From NCBI RefSeq assembly GCF_045865695.1, contig NZ_BAACAP010000244.1:1-64000 (forward strand): a stretch of DNA of 64,000 nucleotides, written 5' to 3'. The translations under genes were made by a program, and so were the position numbers. Under the pieces are notes generated by a model. It was not told where the DNA came from, searched no databases, and saw only the letters and a program-made list of their open reading frames with translations. Position 1 is the first letter of the stretch. Every line of letters starts with the position of its first letter. Of the stretch, positions 1-8,103 are shown in pieces. Source of the stretch: Scytonema sp045865695 (GTDB taxonomy: Bacteria; Cyanobacteriota; Cyanobacteriia; Cyanobacteriales; Nostocaceae).

Positions 1-2
1 GT

Positions 3-617
3 GTTCGAGTTGGACGGCAAATATTTGCTTCTTTACCAGATAATAACCGTATTCTTAAGCGGGAACGAGAACGATGGTTGTTGGAAAATCAACGGGATGA
101 GTGCTTTGCTGATATGTACGTACATCCCCAGGAAATTGATTACAACATAGAAACTTTGTTTGAACTTATTGATGCTTCGGGTTTGGATTTTGTGGGTTTT
201 TCTAATCCAAGTTTTTGGGATTTAGAGAGACTTTTGAGTAAAGCACCGGAGTTAGTGGAACGAGCTAAAGAGTTGAGCGATCGCCAGCGTTATCGCTTAA
301 TAGAATTATTAGATCCGGAAGTGAGTCACTACGAGTTTTTCTTAAATCGTCCCCCGTTACCCAAAACAGATTGGTCAGAACCAGACACACTACTAGCAGC
401 AATTCCAGAAAGAAATCCATGCATAGAAGGCTTCCCTAGTCAATGTCTGTTGAACTACGATTACCAACTTGTTAACTTATCGGAAGCGGAGTTAAAGTTT
501 TTACAAAGTTGTGATGGGAAATCAACAGTCAACAGAATTTTGGCAACCGTACAGATAGAGATAGAGAGGGTGCGAGAGCTTCTCAAACAACAGCTAATTA
601 TGTTAACACCAGTTTGA
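3..617 (+). CDS. C-terminal part of a class I methyltransferase-like protein (5' end outside window)
   Basis: The reading frame is open from the window edge; the first ATG inside it (78) is internal, because the codons before it read on smoothly into the same protein. About 204 residues are visible. The text is acidic and helical (ERERW-LLENQRDECFADMYVHPQE, then IDASGLDFVGF) and resembles the tail of cyanobacterial SAM-dependent methyltransferases. The last 60 residues look like a small winged-helix or PqqD-like module. The catalytic SAM-binding half is not in the window, so the enzyme assignment rests on remembered family resemblance only. The gene ends about 320 bp before the ATP synthase operon and is probably unrelated to it. 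Confidence 0.5.
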   Translation, partial: VRVGRQIFASLPDNNRILKRERERWLLENQRDECFADMYVHPQEIDYNIETLFELIDASGLDFVGFSNPSFWDLERLLSKAPELVERAKELSDRQRYRLIELLDPEVSHYEFFLNRPPLPKTDWSEPDTLLAAIPERNPCIEGFPSQCLLNYDYQLVNLSEAELKFLQSCDGKSTVNRILATVQIEIERVRELLKQQLIMLTPV

Positions 618-940
618 AAGAATGACCTTGCCAACTTGAGACGCACAGCACCACTCAAACGGTAGAATAAGAGTTAAAAGAATATTCGCGGACTAGATCC
701 CCGACTTCTTAAAGAAGTTGGGGATCTTAGAGTCGATCGATGGGTAAAAAGGTAAAAAATTATCCTTATTTATCCAAAATTTTTGTATTAAAAATCCATT
801 CTATGCATTTGTATCTACTAATATTTTTCTGCAGACAATAAGTTAATTGTTTTTTTCTAAAGTATTGTTACCCAATCGTGATATGATTCAGCTGGCTGAG
901 CAAACAGTCAACACAAATAACTGTACTAGTTTCAACTCCC
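618..940. other. Intergenic region upstream of the atp operon, with a palindrome
   Basis: No gene is seen. At 695-727 there is a 33-bp near-perfect palindrome (AGATCCCC...GGGGATCT with ACTTCTT/AGAAGT arms around AA). It could terminate the upstream gene or be a dispersed cyanobacterial palindromic repeat. The rest is AT-rich and must contain the atp operon promoter, but I cannot pick a convincing -35/-10 pair. Confidence 0.5.
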
Positions 941-1384
941 GTGAGCTTGTCAGACGAATCAATTAAATCCACTAGGGCAACAGGACAAGATTCAAATCCC
1001 GGTTTGGAGAATCCAGAACGGAAAAGCTCTTCCATGCAAGAGTTTTACCATCTCTACCGGGAGTTGTTAGTCATCACTCTTGTCTTGACAGGGATTATAT
1101 TTATCTCTGTATGGGTTTTGTATTCCCGAAACGTTGCTCTGAATTATTTACTTGGAGCATGCACGGGTGTGGTTTACTTGAGGATGTTGGCAAAAGATGT
1201 TGAGCGTTTGAGCAGAGAAAATCGCAAGCTGAGCAAAACTCGGTTAGCTTTATTAGTAGGAGTTATTTTACTGGCATCCCAGTGGAATAAACTGCAAATA
1301 TTGCCAATATTTTTGGGATTTCTCACCTACAAAGGTACGCTTCTCATCTACGTAGTTAGGGGGGCATTTATCCCTGACTCGTAA
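941..1384 (+). CDS. atp1: ATP synthase protein I (Atp1/UncI)
   Basis: First gene of the ATP synthase operon, 147 residues with a GTG start. After a polar N-terminus of about 35 residues come hydrophobic segments at roughly 42-62, 66-84 and 103-135, as expected for the small membrane protein that aids assembly of the c-ring. The family is poorly conserved, so the assignment leans on position directly before subunit a and on size and hydropathy. The GTG start is chosen because no ATG lies at a suitable place upstream; the true start could differ by some codons. Confidence 0.8.
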   Translation: MSLSDESIKSTRATGQDSNPGLENPERKSSSMQEFYHLYRELLVITLVLTGIIFISVWVLYSRNVALNYLLGACTGVVYLRMLAKDVERLSRENRKLSKTRLALLVGVILLASQWNKLQILPIFLGFLTYKGTLLIYVVRGAFIPDS

Positions 1385-1505
1385 AAGCTCCACCAGACCT
1401 TAAAAGGCGATGGCGCGAGTGCTTTTCGGGAGGAAAATCCATACCGAGATGGCTTGCCTCTTTATCTCCAGTTAAGATTGGAGAATCGAACGACATGGAA
1501 AGAAA

Positions 1506-2261
1506 ATGGTGAATTTTCTGAACGTTTTCCCTTCTTTCCCTCTTGCCTCATTAGAAGTGGGTCACCATTTCTACTGGCAATTGGGTAACCTGAAACTGCA
1601 CGGGCAGGTTTTTCTCACCTCTTGGTTTGTAATTGCTATTTTAGTAATAGCTTCACTAGCAGCGACTCGCAGCATCCAAAAAATTCCTAGCGGCATACAG
1701 AATCTCATGGAATATGCCCTAGAGTTTATTAGAGATCTGACGAAAAATCAAATTGGTGAGAAAGAGTACCGCCCTTGGGTGCCATTCATCGGCACGCTGT
1801 TTCTGTTTATCTTCGTATCGAATTGGTCGGGCGCTCTGGTTCCTTGGAAGGTCATCAAATTACCGTCGGGAGAGTTGGCTGCTCCGACCAATGATATAAA
1901 CACGACAGTAGCACTGGCGTTACTGACTTCGTTAGCTTACTTTTACGCGGGTTTTAGCAAGCGCGGTTTGGGTTACTTCAAAAAGTATATAGAACCGACG
2001 CCGATCTTATTACCGATCGCGATTCTTGAAGATTTCACCAAGCCTCTATCCCTAAGCTTCCGACTATTTGGTAACATTTTGGCGGATGAGTTAGTTGTGG
2101 CTGTATTAGTTCTTCTAGTTCCTTTGTTCGTGCCTCTGCCAGTCATGGCTTTGGGATTATTTACCAGTGCCATTCAAGCCTTGGTATTTGCTACCCTAGC
2201 TGCGGCATACATTCACGAGGCACTAGAGGGACATGGTGATGAAGAACACGAACCTCATTGA
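1506..2261 (+). CDS. atpB: ATP synthase F0 subunit a
   Basis: 251 residues, the usual cyanobacterial length. Subunit a (also called atpI in cyanobacteria) forms the two half-channels that carry protons to and from the c-ring in the thylakoid membrane. Membrane segments are visible, with the conserved polar helix SLSFRLFGNILADELVVAVL (about 180-199) holding the essential arginine and the LFGN motif, followed by the C-terminal segment ending in IHEALEGH. The start is ATG-GTG at 1506. It lies 122 bp after atp1 and 112 bp before the c subunit, in one operon. Confidence 0.97.
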   Translation: MVNFLNVFPSFPLASLEVGHHFYWQLGNLKLHGQVFLTSWFVIAILVIASLAATRSIQKIPSGIQNLMEYALEFIRDLTKNQIGEKEYRPWVPFIGTLFLFIFVSNWSGALVPWKVIKLPSGELAAPTNDINTTVALALLTSLAYFYAGFSKRGLGYFKKYIEPTPILLPIAILEDFTKPLSLSFRLFGNILADELVVAVLVLLVPLFVPLPVMALGLFTSAIQALVFATLAAAYIHEALEGHGDEEHEPH

Positions 2262-2373
2262 GTTTCTCACAAGATTTTAGGTGGCGTGAATATTAAGTTC
2301 AAGCGCAATCTAAAATCTAAGAATCTCTCAAATCAAAAACCGTTCATTTTGTAGTAAAGGTAAGGAAATCAAG

Positions 2374-2619
2374 ATGGATCCATTAGTTTCTGCTGCTTCA
2401 GTTCTAGCTGCTGCTTTGGCGATTGGTTTGGCTGCGATTGGACCTGGTATTGGTCAAGGAAATGCTGCAGGTCAAGCAGTAGAAGGTATTGCCCGTCAGC
2501 CAGAAGCTGAAGGAAAAATTCGTGGAACTTTGCTGTTGACCCTAGCGTTCATGGAATCCCTAACCATTTACGGTCTAGTAATTGCCCTAGTACTATTGTT
2601 CGCTAACCCATTTTCCTAA
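2374..2619 (+). CDS. atpE: ATP synthase F0 subunit c
   Basis: 81 residues, the standard cyanobacterial/chloroplast length (also called atpH). Two transmembrane helices are joined by the polar loop ARQPEAEGKIRG. The glycine-rich first helix (IGPGIGQGNAAGQA) packs the ring, and the proton-carrying glutamate is E61 in LAFMESLTIYG. A good ribosome site (AAGGTAAGGAA) lies upstream. It forms the rotating ring of F0 and follows subunit a as in all cyanobacterial atp operons. Confidence 0.98.
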   Translation: MDPLVSAASVLAAALAIGLAAIGPGIGQGNAAGQAVEGIARQPEAEGKIRGTLLLTLAFMESLTIYGLVIALVLLFANPFS

Positions 2620-2689
2620 GACTTAAAAACTTGTCAGTTGTAAAGGGATTTCCAAGAAATAAATGTCTCCGGAATGTGGGATTAAATTG

Positions 2690-2784
2690 CCATTTTGTGG
2701 GACTAAATTACCATTTTGTGGGGCTAAGTAACTCATTTTGTGGGACTAAGTAACTCATTTTGTGGGACGGGCGTCCTCGCCCGT
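2690..2784. repeat. Tandem 21-22 bp repeats plus hairpin between atpE and the b' gene
   Basis: Four units of the form CCATTTTGTGGGACTAAATTA (2690-2710), 2711-2731, 2732-2753 and a partial 2754-2768, each with one to four changes. They run directly into a perfect hairpin, ACGGGCG-TCCT-CGCCCGT (2767-2784). The array sits in the unusually long gap after the highly expressed c-subunit gene, where an RNA hairpin could stabilise the upstream message or attenuate read-through. That role is an inference. Confidence 0.85.
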
Positions 2785-2959
2785 TCAGTATGAGTGGCGG
2801 GCATCAATCCCGCACCACAAGAAATTTTGGGAGTCCTTACAACTGACAATACCTTTAAAAGTCAACCGATCCTTAGATAACTATAAGGATCTCCAAAATG
2901 AAAGGTTAGACGATCGTAGATGCCACAAAAACAGCGGTTCGAGCCGAATAAGGAGAGAA

Positions 2960-3385
2960 ATGTTTGATTTCGATGCTACTTTGCCTGTGATGGCATTGCA
3001 GTTCCTGCTGTTGGCAGCTCTATTGAACGTGATTTTCTACAAGCCACTAACTAAAGCGCTGGACGATCGGGAAAATTACATCCGAACGAACAATCTTGAA
3101 GCAAAAGAACGTTTGGCTAAAGCCGAGCGCTTGACCAAAGACTACGAACAGCAGTTAGCAGACGCTCGCCGCCAAGCACAATCTGTGGTAGCACAAGCTC
3201 AGGCTGAAGCACAAAAGATAACTGCCGAAAAAGTAGCCGAGGCGCAAAAAGAAGCCCAAGCTCAGCGAGAACAGGTGGCTCAAGACATAGACCAGCAAAA
3301 GCAAGAGGCAATGCGTTCATTAGAGCAACAAGTCGATGCCCTCAGTAGGCAAATTCTAGACAAACTACTGGAACCAACTTATTAA
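2960..3385 (+). CDS. atpF2: ATP synthase F0 subunit b'
   Basis: 141 residues from ATG 2960, preceded by the ribosome site AGGAGAG (2951-2957). A longer open frame from 2762 exists, but its first 66 codons run through repeat DNA and look non-coding. One N-terminal membrane helix (about 8-28) is followed by a long charged coiled coil rich in A, Q, E and K. Subunit b' (atpG in cyanobacterial nomenclature) pairs with b as the peripheral stator; having both b and b' is typical of phototrophs. Confidence 0.95.
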   Translation: MFDFDATLPVMALQFLLLAALLNVIFYKPLTKALDDRENYIRTNNLEAKERLAKAERLTKDYEQQLADARRQAQSVVAQAQAEAQKITAEKVAEAQKEAQAQREQVAQDIDQQKQEAMRSLEQQVDALSRQILDKLLEPTY

Positions 3386-3517
3386 ATAGAGCGGTTCTGT
3401 GTAAGCTTACGCGCAACGGGGCGTTGCTCCGGTCAGCGCTTCATTCGAGTGTCAATTTGACACTTTTTCCCTTGGGGAAAATTCAACGTAACTAGCAAGG
3501 GAGCAGCGCAGTTGTAA

Positions 3518-4069
3518 ATGGGTATTATAGGGACTGTTTTATTTTTAGCCACTGAGGCAATAGCAGGAGCAGAATCAGAAGGCGGTTTCGGTCTGAATGC
3601 GGACATTTTAGAAACCAACATCATTAACTTAGCGATTCTCATTGGCGTCTTAGTATACTTTGGACGTAATGTTTTGAGCAATACCCTGAACGAACGGCGC
3701 TCAAATATTGAAGCGACAATTCAGGAAGCAGAAGCGCGTGCAAAGGAGGCAGCGAGCGCCCTCTTTGAGGCTCAGCAAAGACTGACTCAGGCGCAAGCAG
3801 AAGCACAGCGAATCGTCAAAGCGTCTGAAGAAAGTGCTCGCGCATCTCGCGAAGCAATTCTGGCAGAAGCAGCTAAGGACGTGCAACGCTTGAAAGAAAC
3901 CGCATCTCGAGATTTAGATACGGAAAGGGAAAAAGCGATCGCAGAAGTAAGAGCGCGAGTCGTCGCTTTGGCATTGCAAAAAGTCGAGTCGCAACTGCAG
4001 ACTGGAATTGCCGACGATGCTCAACATAGATTAATCGATCGCAGCATAGCGCTACTCGGAGGAAGTTGA
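3518..4069 (+). CDS. atpF: ATP synthase F0 subunit b
   Basis: 183 residues with an N-terminal leader-like stretch and a membrane helix at about 31-48 (NIINLAILIGVLVYFGRNVL), then a long helical stalk of charged heptads. It pairs with b' to hold F1 static. Its TGA stop (4067-4069) overlaps the ATG of the delta-subunit gene (ATG at 4069), so the two are translationally coupled. Confidence 0.97.
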   Translation: MGIIGTVLFLATEAIAGAESEGGFGLNADILETNIINLAILIGVLVYFGRNVLSNTLNERRSNIEATIQEAEARAKEAASALFEAQQRLTQAQAEAQRIVKASEESARASREAILAEAAKDVQRLKETASRDLDTEREKAIAEVRARVVALALQKVESQLQTGIADDAQHRLIDRSIALLGGS

Positions 4070-4623
4070 TGGCAAGCAACGTAGCAACATCTGAAATAGC
4101 TAATCCCTACGCTCAAGCGTTGATGTCACTGGCTCAAGCAAGAAACCTGACAGATCGTTTCGGCGAAGATGTCCGTTCTTTACTTAGTTTGCTTGGTGAA
4201 AGTGAGGAGTTGCGAAACTTCCTCATTAACCCATTTGTGAAGCTAGAAGATAAAAAAGCTGTCATCACCCGTATCCTTGGAGATGGTGCTGATACTTACT
4301 TCCGAAACTTTTTGCTGCTGCTGGTAGATAGAAGGCGGATTTCATTGCTAGAACCTATTTGTCAGCAATATTTAGCGCTTTTGCGGCAACTCAAACAAAC
4401 TGTTCTTGCGGAAGTTGTTTCTGCAGTTCCCCTTTCCGAAGCACAGCAACAATCTGTTAGAGAAAAAGTCATTGCGTTGACTAATGCTCGTGAAGTGGAA
4501 TTGGATACAAAAATCGAGCGCGATTTGATTGGTGGTGTCATCATTAGAGTAGGATCTCAAGTGATTGACGCCAGTATACGCGGTCAGTTGCGTCGCCTAT
4601 CATTACGCTTAACTAGCGCATAA
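4069..4623 (+). CDS. atpH: ATP synthase F1 subunit delta
   Basis: 184 residues (also called atpD in cyanobacteria). It binds the top of F1 and joins it to the b/b' stalk. The N-terminal helical bundle (SEIANPYAQALMSLAQARN) and the C-terminal motif IGGVIIRVGSQVIDASIRGQ are diagnostic of the OSCP/delta family. The start is the ATG overlapping the atpF stop; a TTG one codon upstream is a less likely start. Confidence 0.97.
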   Translation: MASNVATSEIANPYAQALMSLAQARNLTDRFGEDVRSLLSLLGESEELRNFLINPFVKLEDKKAVITRILGDGADTYFRNFLLLLVDRRRISLLEPICQQYLALLRQLKQTVLAEVVSAVPLSEAQQQSVREKVIALTNAREVELDTKIERDLIGGVIIRVGSQVIDASIRGQLRRLSLRLTSA

Positions 4624-4748
4624 TTGAGGGAATGGGGAATAGCGAATAGGGAATGGGGAAAGCAGTAACCTAAATTCCCCATTCCCTAATCCCCAATCCC
4701 CGAGCCCCAAATTTTTAGTAGAGTTCCAAGTTCTAAAGAGTAAGTCAA
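4624..4748. repeat. Heptamer-type repeats between delta and alpha genes
   Basis: The gap holds degenerate 7-mers of the type GGGAATG/GGGAATA on the left (4628-4663) and their complement (CCCCATT, CCCTAAT, CCCCAAT) on the right (4676-4707), so the RNA could fold into a long imperfect hairpin inside the operon. Such long tandemly repeated repetitive (LTRR-like) sequences are common in heterocystous cyanobacteria. Confidence 0.75.
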
Positions 4749-6269
4749 ATGGCAATTAGTATCAGACCAGACGAAATCAGCAACATTATTCAGCAACAGA
4801 TAGAACAATACGACCAACAAGTCAAAGTCAAGAATGTTGGTACTGTTCTACAAGTGGGTGACGGTATTGCCCGCATCTACGGTCTTGACAAGGTCATGGC
4901 AAGCGAGCTACTAGAGTTTGAAGACGGTACTGTTGGCATCGCCCAAAACTTGGAAGAAGACAACGTGGGTGCGGTGCTGATCGGTGATGGTCGTCAAATT
5001 CAAGAAGGTAGTTCTGTAACTGCAACTGGCAGAATTGCTCAAATCCCGGTGGGAGAAGCAATGGTTGGACGGGTTGTAGATTCTCTCGGTCGCCCCATTG
5101 ATGGCAAAGGGGATATCAAAACCACAGAAACCCGTTTGATTGAATCGCCAGCACCTGGTATTGTTGCTCGTCGTTCCGTACACGAACCCATGCAAACGGG
5201 AATCACAGCTATTGATGCTATGATTCCTGTCGGTCGCGGTCAACGGGAATTGATTATTGGTGACCGTCAAACTGGAAAAACTGCGATCGCAATTGACACC
5301 ATCCTCAACCAAAAAGAAGAGGATGTAATTTGCGTATACGTTGCGATCGGTCAAAAAGCTTCCACTGTAGCTAACGTAGTACAAACACTGCAAGACAGAG
5401 GCGCGTTGGACTACACAATTGTTGTCGCCGCCAATGCCAGTGACGCTGCTACCCTACAATATTTGGCTCCATACACTGGTGCTACCCTTGCTGAGTACTT
5501 TATGTACAAAGGGAAAGCGACCCTGGTTATTTACGATGACCTTTCCAAGCAAGCTCAAGCTTATCGTCAAATGTCCTTGCTACTACGTCGCCCACCCGGA
5601 CGGGAAGCTTACCCTGGAGACGTTTTCTACATCCACTCCCGCTTATTGGAACGGGCAGCTAAGCTCAACGATGAACTCGGTGCTGGTAGCATGACTGCTC
5701 TACCCATCATCGAAACCCAAGCAGGTGACGTATCCGCTTACATCCCCACCAACGTGATTTCTATCACTGACGGACAGATTTTCTTGTCTTCTGACTTGTT
5801 TAACGCTGGTATTCGTCCGGCGATTAACCCCGGTATTTCCGTATCTCGGGTGGGTTCAGCTGCTCAAACCAAGGCAATGAAAAAAGTTGCTGGTAAGTTG
5901 AAGCTGGAGTTAGCTCAGTTTGACGAATTGCAAGCTTTCGCACAATTTGCTTCTGACTTGGATAAAGCCACTCAAGACCAGTTGGCAAGAGGTGCTCGTT
6001 TGCGGGAACTCCTGAAACAGCCACAAAACTCTCCTCTGTCAGTTTACGAGCAAGTTGCTATTCTTTACGCTGGTATTAACGGTTACTTAGATGACGTACC
6101 AGCAAACAAGGTGACTGCTTTTACTAAGGGTCTGCGCGAATATTTGAAGACTAGCAAGCCTCAGTATACAGATACCGTAAAGGCAAAGAAAGTTCTAGGT
6201 GATGATGAGGAAAAAGCCCTCAAGGAAGCAATTACCGAATTCAAGAAGACCTTCTTAGCAACAGCGTAA
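4749..6269 (+). CDS. atpA: ATP synthase F1 subunit alpha
   Basis: 506 residues, full length. The Walker A motif GDRQTGKT lies at 171-178, and the alpha-specific region (PGREAYPGDVFYIHSRLLER) is present. The protein forms the non-catalytic nucleotide sites of the alpha3beta3 head. The beta and epsilon genes are not here, as expected, because cyanobacteria keep them in a separate operon. Confidence 0.99.
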   Translation: MAISIRPDEISNIIQQQIEQYDQQVKVKNVGTVLQVGDGIARIYGLDKVMASELLEFEDGTVGIAQNLEEDNVGAVLIGDGRQIQEGSSVTATGRIAQIPVGEAMVGRVVDSLGRPIDGKGDIKTTETRLIESPAPGIVARRSVHEPMQTGITAIDAMIPVGRGQRELIIGDRQTGKTAIAIDTILNQKEEDVICVYVAIGQKASTVANVVQTLQDRGALDYTIVVAANASDAATLQYLAPYTGATLAEYFMYKGKATLVIYDDLSKQAQAYRQMSLLLRRPPGREAYPGDVFYIHSRLLERAAKLNDELGAGSMTALPIIETQAGDVSAYIPTNVISITDGQIFLSSDLFNAGIRPAINPGISVSRVGSAAQTKAMKKVAGKLKLELAQFDELQAFAQFASDLDKATQDQLARGARLRELLKQPQNSPLSVYEQVAILYAGINGYLDDVPANKVTAFTKGLREYLKTSKPQYTDTVKAKKVLGDDEEKALKEAITEFKKTFLATA

Positions 6270-6416
6270 TTTAGTCATTGGTCATTGGTCATTAGTCATT
6301 CGTCATTGGTCTCTTAATCTTTTAACAAAAGACAAAGGACAAAGAACAAATGACTAATGACAAAGGACAAATAACAAATGACTGATGACTAATGACAAAG
6401 GACAAAGAACAAAAAT
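6270..6416. repeat. Heptamer-type repeats between alpha and gamma genes
   Basis: The left half repeats TCATTGG/TCATTAG on the plus strand (6275-6312); the right half repeats the complementary-type units GACAAAG and GACTAAT (about 6328-6410). Together they make an imperfect inverted repeat that fills the gap inside the operon. No gene is seen. Confidence 0.75.
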
Positions 6417-7364
6417 ATGCCAAATCTAAAAGCAATACGCGATCGCATTCAGTCGGTCAAAAATACTAAGAAAATTACAGAAGCCATGCGGCTTGTAGCT
6501 GCTGCTAGGGTACGTCGCGCTCAAGAACAGGTGATTGCGACTCGTCCCTTTGCAGACCGTTTGGCTCAAGTCCTGTACGGTTTGCAAACTCGCTTGCGGT
6601 TTGAAGATGCAGACCTACCCCTACTGCGGAAAAGAGAAGTCCGGTCTGTAGGGTTGCTCGTGATTTCAGGCGACAGAGGATTGTGCGGCGGTTACAACAA
6701 CAACATTATTAAGCGTGCTGAAAACCGTGCCAAAGAAATTAAGGCAGAAGGTCTTGACTACACATTTGTCATTGTAGGACGCAAAGCGTCTCAGTACTTC
6801 CAACGCCGAGAGCAACCTATTGATGCAACCTACACTGGCTTAGAGCAGATTCCTACTGCAGCAGAAGCCACAAAGATTTCTGACGAACTACTTTCCTTGT
6901 TCCTGTCTGAAAAAGTAGACCGGATTGAGTTAGTATACACCAAGTTCGTTTCTTTGGTGAGTTCTCGTCCCGTAGTGCAAACCCTACTTCCTCTCGATCC
7001 CCAGGGTTTGGAAGCACAGGATGATGAAATTTTCCGATTAACGACTCGTGGCGGTCAATTTGAGGTAGAGCGATCGAAAGTCGCTACCCCAACACGGACT
7101 TTGCCTCGTGACATGATTTTTGAGCAAGACCCCGTACAAATTCTTGATTCTTTGCTACCTCTGTATCTGAGCAACCAGTTACTGAGAGCACTACAAGAAT
7201 CTGCTGCTAGCGAACTAGCAGCGCGGATGACAGCCATGAGTAGTGCTAGCGACAACGCTAAAGAACTCATCAATTCCCTCACCCGGTCATACAACAAAGC
7301 CCGTCAAGCCTCCATTACCGATCAAATTCTTGAGGTGGTCAGTGGTGCGGAAGCGCTGAAGTAA
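6417..7364 (+). CDS. atpG: ATP synthase F1 subunit gamma
   Basis: 315 residues (also called atpC), the length of photosynthetic gamma subunits, which carry an extra central insertion relative to E. coli. The N-terminal helix begins MPNLKAIRDRIQSVKNTKKI and the C-terminal helix ends SITDQILEVVSGAEAL; both form the central rotor shaft. The motif SGDRGLCGGYNNNI is conserved. This is the last gene of the operon. Confidence 0.97.
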   Translation: MPNLKAIRDRIQSVKNTKKITEAMRLVAAARVRRAQEQVIATRPFADRLAQVLYGLQTRLRFEDADLPLLRKREVRSVGLLVISGDRGLCGGYNNNIIKRAENRAKEIKAEGLDYTFVIVGRKASQYFQRREQPIDATYTGLEQIPTAAEATKISDELLSLFLSEKVDRIELVYTKFVSLVSSRPVVQTLLPLDPQGLEAQDDEIFRLTTRGGQFEVERSKVATPTRTLPRDMIFEQDPVQILDSLLPLYLSNQLLRALQESAASELAARMTAMSSASDNAKELINSLTRSYNKARQASITDQILEVVSGAEALK

Positions 7365-7640
7365 AGTAATTTGGGATGCGTGGATTTTAGATTTTGGATT
7401 AACCAATTTTAGATTTGGGATTTGGGATTTGGGATTTGGGATTTGGGATTGAATCTGAAATTCAAAATCTGAAATCTCTTACTGGTATATGAGATTGCGT
7501 CTAAAATCCCAAATCTAAAATCTAAAATTTCTTGTGGTACATGGGATTGCGCCTACAATCCCAAATCTAAAATCTAAAATCCCAAATTTCTTTGTGGCAC
7601 ATTTTGAAATTCCGCACTACAATAGAACATATAAACCACA
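7365..7640. repeat. Repeat-filled gap between the gamma gene and ssrA
   Basis: GGGATTT units (about 7405-7450) are followed by complementary AAATCCC/AAATCTA units. Two longer direct copies also occur: 7493-7545 and 7551-7606 share GATTGCG.CTA.AATCCCAAATC and TTTCTT.GTGG.ACAT. The region could fold as one large hairpin. The ssrA promoter lies at its right edge. Confidence 0.75.
7618..7623 (+). promoter_or_regulatory. Candidate -10 box for ssrA
   Basis: TACAAT is the best -10-like hexamer before the tmRNA 5' end at 7642. No clear -35 element is visible among the repeats. The 19-nt distance to the mature 5' end leaves room for a short 5' leader removed by RNase P. Confidence 0.4.
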
Positions 7641-7641
7641 C

Positions 7642-8024
7642 GGGGCTTTAACGGTTTCGACGTGGTGGCGAAAGCTGCTCTATGATTCAGGTCGAGAGTG
7701 AGTCGTCTCTCGAAAATCAAAGGCTCAAAAAAATAGATGCAAACAACATCGTACCTTTTGCTCGTAAGCACGCTACTGTAGCTGCATAATAACCTCTAAC
7801 TGGTTCGAGCGCTTCTAGTCTGACTCCGTTAAAGGCTAGAGGCAAACCCCCAACGGATGCGCTAGCAGTGTTCTCTGGTTGGCTGTTGGCTAAGATTTAA
7901 TCAGAGCATCCTACCGTTCGGGATAAAGAACGTTCCCCGCCCTGAGGGTAAAAAGGGCTAAACCTGTGAATGAGTGGGGGGTCAATACCCATTGCGGACA
8001 TGGGTTCAACTCCCATAAGCTCCA
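7642..8024 (+). ncRNA. ssrA: Transfer-messenger RNA
   Basis: The 5' end GGGGCUUUAACGG pairs with the 3' AAGCUCC to form the tRNA-like acceptor stem, and GGGTTCAACTCCC near 8002-8014 is the T-arm. The tag reading frame starts at GCA 7739 and encodes ANNIVPFARKHATVAA followed by two stops (TAA 7787-7789 and TAA 7790-7792). The usual cyanobacterial tag, as I remember it, is ANNIVPFARKVAPVAA, so H and T replace V and P here. CCA is not encoded. The RNA rescues stalled ribosomes together with SmpB. Confidence 0.96.
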
Positions 8025-8043
8025 TAAGTAAATATAAGGGTGT

Positions 8044-8082
8044 ACCCATCAGTTGATAAGTTTCACTGATGGGTTCGCTTTT
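8044..8082 (+). terminator. Rho-independent-type terminator after ssrA
   Basis: ACCCATCAGT (8044-8053) pairs with ACTGATGGGT (8065-8074), giving a 10-bp perfect stem with an 11-nt loop. It is followed by TCGCTTTT. It lies 20 bp beyond the tmRNA 3' end. Confidence 0.75.
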
Positions 8083-8103
8083 AGGACTCAAAAATCAAAT
8101 ACC

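Noticed and set aside
2762..2959. N-terminal extension of subunit b'
   Set aside because: The frame is open but runs through tandem repeats and a hairpin; the ATG at 2960 has an AGGAGAG site and gives the normal protein.
4911..5393. 160-codon antisense ORF inside atpA
   Set aside because: Shadow of a strongly conserved gene; protein sequence is unlike any family.
8053..8103. Upstream start for the double-HNH protein
   Set aside because: It would begin inside the ssrA terminator stem-loop.
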